Shown: positions 38,195-44,393 of the stretch, in pieces
Position numbering within the stretch: position 1 is the first letter of the stretch
Layout of the letters: the number at the start of each line of letters is the position of its first letter
Source: Patescibacteria group bacterium
Lineage (GTDB): Bacteria > Patescibacteriota > Patescibacteriia > Buchananbacterales > SURF-54
Reading direction: 5' to 3'
Length of the DNA stretch: 44,393 nucleotides
NCBI GenBank assembly: GCA_018818885.1
Contig: JAHIRB010000004.1
Location: 1 to 44,393 of the forward strand
Made by a program: the position numbers and the translations under genes
The notes under the pieces: generated by a model
Told to the model about the DNA's origin: nothing
The model's database searches: none
What the model saw: the letters and a program-made list of their open reading frames with translations, nothing else

Positions 38195-38324
38195 TTTCTA
38201 CCTTTCAACGCCGTATTTGTAATAAGTACATTTGTATTGATTAGTAATTCGTAACGGTTTTCGTAATTAAAAATTCCGCAGTGCGCCGCGGAAATATTAT
38301 GAATATCAATCTTAGCAACACCTT

Positions 38325-38360
38325 CCCCGTATTACGGGGTAAATAGCTTAATTAAGCTAT
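38325..38360. repeat. CCCCGTA-t-TACGGGG followed by the perfect 18-bp palindrome ATAGCTTAATTAAGCTAT
   Basis: Read directly; enclosed by ACCTTCC…GGAAAGGT. Confidence 0.75.
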
Positions 38361-38491
38361 ATTGGAAAGGTTATTTTGTAAAGTGTAGTTATGTTAGCAA
38401 AAAGATGCATTGACGTCAAGTGTATATTTGTTATATTAAAGTATAATGATTTTGAATAATGATTCCAAGTTAACAGAAAAGGAGGGATAAA

Positions 38492-38704
38492 ATGCAGTAC
38501 ATTACTTTTCACGAATTTCTTTTGTGGTTGATATTAATCTCTGGTATTTGGTGTGCTTTTTACGTGCCTGGCATGATCAGGATTACTATGCAATCGTTTA
38601 TGGAAGGCTATAGGGGGAAAATAGCCGAAATCGAAAAAAGAGCAATTTGCGTTTATCGTGGATCCCCAAGATCATTAGTAGCAAGGTTTATTCTTCCAGA
38701 ATAA
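38492..38704 (+). CDS. Hypothetical small membrane protein
   Basis: 70 aa; AAAAGGAGGGATAAA SD before ATG; own terminator. Confidence 0.6.
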   Translation: MQYITFHEFLLWLILISGIWCAFYVPGMIRITMQSFMEGYRGKIAEIEKRAICVYRGSPRSLVARFILPE

Positions 38705-38727
38705 ATCGGTGAGAAACCTAACTATTT

Positions 38728-38762
38728 AAAGGTCAGCACCAAGCAACACGCTGGCCTTTTCT
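38728..38762 (+). terminator. Rho-independent terminator
   Basis: AAAGGTCAGC … GCTGGCCTTTTC. Confidence 0.7.
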
Positions 38763-38788
38763 GTTTGGTGAAGTTATAATATATTTAT

Positions 38789-40000
38789 ATGCATAAATAC
38801 ATATTCATTCTCGGACGCAATCAGGAACTGTCAGTAGCAGAAACTAAAGCAGTATTAAATTCTGGTCAATTTGAACTTGAACCTGGTTTTTTAGTCTATT
38901 CGTCAGAAAAAGAAATTGACGCTGATAAATTAATGAATCAGCTAGGCGGAACAATCAAAATAGCAAAAGTTTTCGCAGACAAAATCGATCAAGATCAGAT
39001 AATAGAACAAATACTATCAAATACACAAAAAGGGAAAAAAGTGTATTTTGGATTCAGCCAGTATGGGCAAGGTCAAAACATAAATAAAATTGCACATGAT
39101 ATCAAAAAAACCATTAAAGAAAAAGGATATCCTGTACGTTGGGTAATATCTAAAGAAAAACAGCTTAGTTCAGTAGTAGTCAAAAAAAACAAGTTGCTTA
39201 GTCAAGGTGCAGAAATAATAATTACAAAAAATCATGTAGCTAAAACTTTGGCAGTTCAGGATTTTGAGGAATATGGCAGAAGAGATTTTGGCAGACCAGC
39301 GCGTGACACTGTTTCTGGTACCATGCCACCAAAGCTGGCAAAAATAATGATCAACCTCACGCAGGTAAGTCAACAAGCAAAAATTTTAGATCCGTTTTGT
39401 GGCTCTGGCACAGTTTTGCAGGAGGCGTTAGTGCTTGGCTACAATAACGTTATTGGATCAGATATTAGTCAGAAAGCAGTTGACGATACAAAGGAAAATT
39501 TAGAGTGGCTAGCTAGCCAGGATAGACGAGATCCCTTAACTTCGTCTAAGCAAGATCGGATAAAGGAACTCGATCTACCCACACACCGGGTAGGCGAGGC
39601 CCTTGCGCCTCGCCGTAACGATCGGGCAGTAGCGCCCGATCTACCCGAATTATATAATTTCGATGTACGTTTATTATCACAAAATATTAAACAAGTTGAT
39701 GCAATAATTACAGAACCATATCTTGGCCCACCACTCAAAGGTAGAGAAACATCAAGTCAGATTTCAAAAATCATATCTGATTTAGAAAAACTATATTTGG
39801 ATGCTTTTGCAGAATTTCAAAAAGTATTAAGTCAGAAGGGAAAAATCGTAATTGTGTTTCCTATTATAGATAATCAACATTTAAATATACTTCCTCAAAT
39901 AAAAAAACTGGGCTTTGAATTACAGAGCCCAGACAATCTAATCTACTCGCGTCCAGAACAAAAGGTCAAACGGAATATTTTGGTTTTTAGTAAGTCTTGA
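38789..40000 (+). CDS. TRM11-like RNA/DNA N2/N6-methyltransferase
   Basis: 403 aa; ILDPFCGSGTVLQEALVLGYNNVIGSDIS, VDAIITEPYLGPPLKG. Confidence 0.75.
   Translation: MHKYIFILGRNQELSVAETKAVLNSGQFELEPGFLVYSSEKEIDADKLMNQLGGTIKIAKVFADKIDQDQIIEQILSNTQKGKKVYFGFSQYGQGQNINKIAHDIKKTIKEKGYPVRWVISKEKQLSSVVVKKNKLLSQGAEIIITKNHVAKTLAVQDFEEYGRRDFGRPARDTVSGTMPPKLAKIMINLTQVSQQAKILDPFCGSGTVLQEALVLGYNNVIGSDISQKAVDDTKENLEWLASQDRRDPLTSSKQDRIKELDLPTHRVGEALAPRRNDRAVAPDLPELYNFDVRLLSQNIKQVDAIITEPYLGPPLKGRETSSQISKIISDLEKLYLDAFAEFQKVLSQKGKIVIVFPIIDNQHLNILPQIKKLGFELQSPDNLIYSRPEQKVKRNILVFSKS
39524..39647. repeat. Hairpin cluster in frame inside the methyltransferase CDS; core 39587-39647 is copy 3 of the three-way-junction element
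   Basis: AGACGA…TCGTCT; GATCG…CGATC; CGGGTAG|GCGAGGCccttgcGCCTCGC|CGTAAC|GATCGGGCagtagcGCCCGAT|CTACCCG. Confidence 0.85.
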
Positions 40001-40075
40001 CAAAAAAAGATTTCCTTGTTAAAGCCCCCCTGATTTTTTTTGGTAATTTGTCCCTGCACCACAAGAGTACAGGGT

Positions 40076-40104
40076 TTGACAAACAAATTTAGTTAATATA
40101 AGAT
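40076..40104 (+). promoter_or_regulatory. sigma70-type promoter
   Basis: TTGACA-17-TAAGAT. Confidence 0.65.
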
Positions 40105-40151
40105 TTTAGCAAATAGAGATCCTTGGGATTATGGAGGGGAGGTGAATAAAG

Positions 40152-40391
40152 TTGAGAATTACAGGAGATGGGGTTGCTCATTGTCAGGAAGGAAAAACAA
40201 CCGAGGCTGGCGATGCTATACGTAAAATTATTGGTGTCAAAGGTGGTGCGACATCTGATGGGAGTAAAGGGGTTGTCACTTTCAGGTATGAGGTAGACAG
40301 CATTTCATACTTCGAAGATTTAGTAAACAGACTCAAAACAACCAGAGGGGTCACTCGAGTGATCATTCCAGGTTACAATGACGAAGAGTAA
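40152..40391 (+). CDS. Hypothetical small protein (TTG start)
   Basis: 79 aa; GGGGAGGTG SD, own promoter and terminator. Confidence 0.6.
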   Translation: MRITGDGVAHCQEGKTTEAGDAIRKIIGVKGGATSDGSKGVVTFRYEVDSISYFEDLVNRLKTTRGVTRVIIPGYNDEE

Positions 40392-40411
40392 ACAACAACA
40401 GATTCTATCAG

Positions 40412-40442
40412 GGGCGTTGCCAGAAGGCAGCGCCTTGTTTCA
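40412..40442 (+). terminator. Rho-independent terminator
   Basis: GGCGTTGCCagaaGGCAGCGCC then TTGTTT. Confidence 0.7.
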
Positions 40443-41489
40443 TTATGCAAATCTAAACAATACGCTATCCCCATCTTGAATCACATATTCTTTTCCTTCT
40501 ATTCTGATCATGCCTTTTTCTTTGGCTTCTAACTCGCTTTGATGGTTTAGTAGTTCTTGCCAGTTTATTGTTTCAGCTTTTATAAAACCACTTTCAAAAT
40601 CTGTATGTATTACTCCTGCAGCTTGAGGTGCTTTGACACCTTTTTTTACTGTCCACGCGCGAGTTTCTTTTGGACCAGTAGTAAAAAAAGTAATGAGATC
40701 TAAAAGTTCGTATGATTTTTTGATAAGTTGGTCTAATCCAGAATATTTTATAGAAAGTTCGTCAAGATAATTTTTTGCATCTTCAGGGGGGAGTTCTGCT
40801 AGTTCTGATTCAATTTTGGCAGAAATAGTAATATAGTCTGATTCCTCTACAATATTATTTTCATCTACATTCAAAACGTAAATAATTGGTTTGATTGTCA
40901 ATAGACTTAAATCTCTAATTAATAATTTTTCTTTTTCTTCTGTAACAATTTCTCTGGCTGGGATACCATTATTAAACCCAGTTTTTAAATTATCTAAAAT
41001 AGGTTGTAAAATTTTTGCATCTTTGCTATTAGCGTTGAGATCTTTTTGATTTTTTCTCATTCTTTTTTCCACTGTCTGCATGTCTGCAAAAATAAGTTCT
41101 AAATCAATAGTCTGCTTATCTGAATCAGGATCTATTTTTCCGTCTACGTGTATTACGTTTTTATCACTAAAACTTCTTAATACTTCCACAATTGCATCTA
41201 CCTCTCTAATATTAGCTAAAAATTGATTACCCAAGCCCTCGCCTTTGTGTGCGTTTTTAACTAAACCTGCAATATCAACAAACTCAATTGTAGTCGGAAT
41301 TGTTTTTTCTGATTTTGAAAATTTTGATAACTTTTCTAAGCGATGGTCTGGCACAGCAACAACACCGACATTTGGGTCGATTGTGCAGAAAGGATAATTA
41401 GAAGCGTCAACTTGTTTTTTGGTCAGCGCTTTAAATAACGTCGACTTGCCGACATTAGGCAGGCCAACTATTCCTATAGAAAAAGACAT
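40443..41489 (-). CDS. ychF: Redox-regulated ATPase YchF
   Basis: 348 aa; IGIVGLPNVGKSTLFKALT, YPFCTIDPNVGVV, FVDIAGLVKNAHKGEGLGNQFLANIREVDAI. Confidence 0.96.
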   Translation of the reverse strand: MSFSIGIVGLPNVGKSTLFKALTKKQVDASNYPFCTIDPNVGVVAVPDHRLEKLSKFSKSEKTIPTTIEFVDIAGLVKNAHKGEGLGNQFLANIREVDAIVEVLRSFSDKNVIHVDGKIDPDSDKQTIDLELIFADMQTVEKRMRKNQKDLNANSKDAKILQPILDNLKTGFNNGIPAREIVTEEKEKLLIRDLSLLTIKPIIYVLNVDENNIVEESDYITISAKIESELAELPPEDAKNYLDELSIKYSGLDQLIKKSYELLDLITFFTTGPKETRAWTVKKGVKAPQAAGVIHTDFESGFIKAETINWQELLNHQSELEAKEKGMIRIEGKEYVIQDGDSVLFRFA

Positions 41490-41575
41490 TTTAATGATAA
41501 TTAACTTTTAACATTTGACAGAGATAGTTTAGCAGAATTTAGCTGTTTTTACAATTTGAAATTTAATTCGTTCGT

Positions 41576-41604
41576 TTGACATATTTCTCAAAATATGCTA
41601 ACAT
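41576..41604 (+). promoter_or_regulatory. sigma70-type promoter
   Basis: TTGACA-17-TAACAT. Confidence 0.65.
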
Positions 41605-41714
41605 AGATTGTTATTGAAACTGGCGATTTGTTTATCAAAACTTGATGGCCAAACCGCTCGTCTCAATTCCGAGGCAAGCACTCACAACCAACTCAACCAA
41701 AAGGAGGAATGGTG

Positions 41715-42344
41715 ATGTCTATCAAGAACACACCGAAGACAGAAGTATTGATGGCGACCGATGGCCAGATCGGCCACATCAAAGGGCTTTCGGACAAGGC
41801 TCTTCGCGCGCTCACTCGTAAACAGGCGAACGCCATAATCCGAAACGGAGGCGTTTACGCCCTCGCCTACAGCGAGATGCTACAGCGCGTTCTCGCCGAG
41901 CTGACCAATACCTTCACCGTCATCGCGAATCGCGTTGACTACACACGCGACCCGCGTGAGGTCATCGGTGCAACAAAACGAGCCGAGCATCTGAATGGTG
42001 ACGTCGTGGCCACAATGCCGCGTCTGCGTGAGGGAATTCACGAGAACGTGGAAGTGGAAGTTGTGTTTTTCAAGCTCGACAAGTTTGTCTATACGGACGA
42101 GCTGGAACGCGAATATGAAAAGCGTGGCCTCGTTCCCGACCCCTATGCCCAAGCCGCGGTCAATGAAGAAGACCCGTCTCTGGCTGACAGCAAGCCCAAC
42201 GGAACTTACTGGAATCGGGATGGCAAGGTTCATAGCTATCTCGTCTTCGACCGCTGGGGCGGTGTTGGGCGTTGCGTGGACTGCGACCGCAGCGACGGCG
42301 ATTGGAGCGGCGATTACTGGTTCGCTGGCGTCCGCAAGTCCTAG
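41715..42344 (+). CDS. Hypothetical protein in a GC-rich island
   Basis: AAGGAGG followed 7 nt later by ATG at 41715 (MSIKNTPKTEVLM…); markedly GC-richer than flanks. Confidence 0.65.
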   Translation: MSIKNTPKTEVLMATDGQIGHIKGLSDKALRALTRKQANAIIRNGGVYALAYSEMLQRVLAELTNTFTVIANRVDYTRDPREVIGATKRAEHLNGDVVATMPRLREGIHENVEVEVVFFKLDKFVYTDELEREYEKRGLVPDPYAQAAVNEEDPSLADSKPNGTYWNRDGKVHSYLVFDRWGGVGRCVDCDRSDGDWSGDYWFAGVRKS

Positions 42345-42386
42345 ATTTCTTGGGCACTTTAGCCCTTGCCAGACTCTTGGACACTC

Positions 42387-42421
42387 GGAGCTTCGCACTT
42401 TTTGCGGAGCTCCATTTTTTT
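42387..42421 (+). terminator. Rho-independent terminator
   Basis: GGAGCTTCGCA…TGCGGAGCTCC then TTTTTTT. Confidence 0.7.
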
Positions 42422-42528
42422 TGCTAAAATTATATCAGATAAATTTGAAAAATCTGCGGATATTATCTTCAGATTGTTTATCTCGCACTGTTTGAAACCA
42501 GAATGCCAACGGTAATTTACTTTTGGCA

Positions 42529-42678
42529 GAGCGTTATCAAACGGAAAGTTTCCAAAGAGACTTGGTGCAATCTGCTGGACGGGTGTTATCCCCGCAAATA
42601 AAATACAGCCCCAAGAGAACTCAAAGGGCAGTGCTTAAGACGGCAGATTGCACCAAGTCTCTTTGCAGAAGATAACGC
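42529..42678. repeat. Long inverted repeat: perfect 23-bp arms, 67-bp spacer, and an outer 8-bp pair
   Basis: CAAAGAGACTTGGTGCAATCTGC (42553-42575) / GCAGATTGCACCAAGTCTCTTTG (42643-42665); GCGTTATC (42529-42536) / GATAACGC (42671-42678). Confidence 0.9.
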
Positions 42679-43036
42679 CAGCGTAGAAGTTAAAAAGAAA
42701 GGCAAAAAATCATCAGTCAAAATTAAAAAGTATTTTAGCCCTTATCTTAAAACTAAAATCGCTGAATATAACGCCAAAAAGGTTAAAAAGGGAACATTAG
42801 AAGAAGACAAAAACAAAGCCGTTAAAATCAGCGACAACGGCCTAGAATTGATTGAGGCGGTACAGTTTGATACTGAATTAAAGAAAAATGGAACTTGGAC
42901 AAGCAATTTAGAACTGGAAGACAAGGCTGAAATTAAAGACAAGATTAAAGGGATCTATGAATTACCAACTAATAAATTTAAAATGAAAATCCGAAGTATT
43001 GCGGGCGACGAGATAATTTTGGATTATAGCAAATAA
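42602..43036 (+). pseudogene. C-terminal remnant of a larger protein, possibly a DNA methyltransferase
   Basis: Continuous frame without proper start: NTAPRELKGQCLRRQIAPSLFAEDNASVEVKKKGKKSSVKIKKYFSPYLKTKIAEYN…DNGLELIEAVQFDTELKKNGTW…IAGDEIILDYSK*. Confidence 0.5.
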
Positions 43037-43039
43037 TAT

Positions 43040-43144
43040 ATGAAAGAAGACTTTAGCATTAAGTATGAGCAGATAGATGCCCCTGATGCTGAAGAAAGAA
43101 TTGAGAGGGCTTTAAGAATGTTATTGTCCGAAGAGGATTTATAG
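43040..43144 (+). CDS. 34-aa acidic small protein (not in ORF track)
   Basis: MKEDFSIKYEQIDAPDAEERIERALRMLLSEEDL*, 3 nt after the previous stop. Confidence 0.5.
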   Translation: MKEDFSIKYEQIDAPDAEERIERALRMLLSEEDL

Positions 43145-43189
43145 CCTCTTATGTGATATATTGCCGAAATTAAACTATCCACAACTTAA

Positions 43190-43218
43190 TTGACTCTTAA
43201 TAAATAATGTGCTATATT
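43190..43218 (+). promoter_or_regulatory. Promoter upstream of candidate small RNA
   Basis: TTGACT-17-TATATT. Confidence 0.65.
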
Positions 43219-43224
43219 AACATT

Positions 43225-43310
43225 GTGCTTGTGGGGCGTCAGCCCTATTCGGCTAATTCATAAGCTGAAGGCAAGCATACAAAAAAACCGCTATTTAGCG
43301 GATTTTTTGT
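43225..43310 (+). ncRNA. Candidate small RNA
   Basis: Promoter directly upstream; TGCTTG…CAAGCA closing stem with internal hairpins; ends at AAAAAACCGCTatttAGCGGATTTTTT; no ORF. Confidence 0.45.
43281..43308. terminator. Bidirectional terminator
   Basis: AAAAAACCGCTatttAGCGGaTTTTTT. Confidence 0.85.
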
Positions 43311-43325
43311 TTATTTTAGTAGTTT

Positions 43326-43805
43326 TTAGTCTTCTTCTGAATTGCCTTTCATTGTGGTGACAAACTTAATATCTCGGTATTTATTGGTTGTCCAAGCGGG
43401 AACTATGCTCCAGAAGTGCATTTTACCATTTTCACCAATTTTTCTTAAAATCACCTTTATCTTTCGTCCATCAATAATGGCTATCATACTCCAGTATTTT
43501 ACAGGTTGAGATATATTGACTCTTTTTTTATATTTTTTGACATTAAAATTTTTTATTGTCTCCTCATATTCCTGAAATGTAGTTGAAAGCTCAACCAGTT
43601 TGCGTGCTAAAGGCAGAAGCTTAAATCTCATAATCTGTGATGGTCTTTCCCTCTCAGTTCGAGGAGTTTTGTATATAATATGATTAAAACCTTCGGCATT
43701 AAAACCAATATCCTCATTAAAAGCTGGCGAGTGTATTTGCCTAATACTATTATAATAGTTACTGGCGTCTTCTTTTAATTTTTCATAATTAGATAAATCT
43801 TCCAT
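43326..43805 (-). CDS. Hypothetical protein, possibly nuclease/toxin-like
   Basis: 159 aa; FNAEGFNHIIYKTPRTERERPSQIMRFKLLPLARKLVELSTTFQEYEE … KMHFWSIVPAW. Confidence 0.55.
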   Translation of the reverse strand: MEDLSNYEKLKEDASNYYNSIRQIHSPAFNEDIGFNAEGFNHIIYKTPRTERERPSQIMRFKLLPLARKLVELSTTFQEYEETIKNFNVKKYKKRVNISQPVKYWSMIAIIDGRKIKVILRKIGENGKMHFWSIVPAWTTNKYRDIKFVTTMKGNSEED

Positions 43806-44045
43806 AGCTATAGTTTAATCCTTTTGGTGATAAAATCAAATGTTATAGTCAGGGGCGTTGTTCAGGAATAGAATGTATAATTCTGCCCTGTTTGTTTCTT
43901 GCTGTGATAATACGCTTATATTGTGGAGGAGGAAGTTTTATTACAAAGTAAAATGGTATCAACTTAGTATTATCTTCGTTATATTGATGTCGGTTTGTGT
44001 TCACGCTATTCCTATAGAAAATGACATAAGTTTAGTTTATTCTAT

Positions 44046-44204
44046 TTGTCATCCCGAGCGAACAATTTAGACCGAGGCCAGCCAGAGGCTGGTCCGCCTC
44101 TGGCGGAGATCTCATATCTTCCAATAAGCATGGGGTGAGATCCCTGCCTGTGGCAGGCAGGTCTCCGCTCACAAAACCTACAATAACATCGGTCGAGATG
44201 ACAA
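44046..44204. repeat. Complex REP-like palindromic element
   Basis: TTGTCATCCCGA … TCGAGATGACAA ends; internal CCAGCCagaGGCTGG, CCGCCtctGGCGG, CCTGCCtgtGGCAGG. Confidence 0.8.
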
Positions 44205-44307
44205 GCGGGTAATTAGCACTTAAGTATAATATCAGCAATAAAAGATTTCAACAAGTCTGCTTGAATAAGTTCACATACATATTGGACTCCGAAAGGAGTA
44301 AAAGTGT

Positions 44308-44393
44308 ATGCAAATAGGATTCAAATATCATGATTGCCAAGGATTTGGCAGGTTGTATAATTATGGATTAAAGCATTTTAATCCAAATAATAT
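44308..44393 (+). CDS. Partial CDS running off the window
   Basis: GGAG then 9 nt then ATG; MQIGFKYHDCQGFGRLYNYGLKHFNPNN… open to the end. Confidence 0.4.
   Translation, partial: MQIGFKYHDCQGFGRLYNYGLKHFNPNN

Noticed and set aside
40053-40073. CCCTG…CAGGG hairpin upstream of the 40152 gene promoter
   Set aside because: Only 5-bp arms, positioned before the promoter and lacking a U-tract; too weak to call.
41880-42495. Overlapping ORFs on both strands across the GC-rich gene (172, 166 and 74 aa)
   Set aside because: GC-rich DNA yields long spurious frames; only the 41715-42344 frame has a matching promoter, SD and terminator.
43858-44070. 70-aa ORF upstream of the REP-like element
   Set aside because: Runs into the palindromic element, no SD and no recognisable domain; probably spurious.
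1-44393. tRNA or rRNA genes
   Set aside because: No cloverleaf with TTCGA-type T-loop or rRNA-like stretch was recognised by eye; a tRNAscan/Infernal run would be decisive.

Overview
AT-rich, compact window that looks like a Candidate Phyla Radiation (Patescibacteria) chromosome; this is inferred from gene content and style, with no database search. The backbone is housekeeping genes: argS, ileS, NIF3-like, prs, ruvA, a Mur ligase, GT39-like, rpoB-rpoC, ftsK, a RodZ-like HTH protein, recA, efp, rpsR-ssb-rpsF and ychF. Accessory loci include four tandem 7TM paralogs (the fourth decayed), a single-domain GIY-YIG nuclease beside a palindromic repeat, an HTH-MNT/HEPN pair with a palindromic promoter, two REC-only regulators around a 4Fe-4S ferredoxin, several monocistronic orphan genes with strong SD/promoter/terminator signals, and a decayed methyltransferase-like remnant. 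The most unusual signals are: (1) ~60-bp elements with a shared three-way-junction layout (CGGGTAG-hairpin-hairpin-CTACCCG), one of them in frame inside a methyltransferase gene; (2) two truncated REC 5' ends, each fused to a CCCCGTA...TACGGGG hairpin just upstream of an intact REC gene; (3) a recurring class of intergenic imperfect inverted repeats built from locus-specific reiterated words; (4) a candidate small RNA near 43.2 kb; (5) a 68-bp perfect identity between a Mur ligase gene and a decayed copy on the other side of a glycosyltransferase gene. No tRNA, rRNA or CRISPR was identified by eye.
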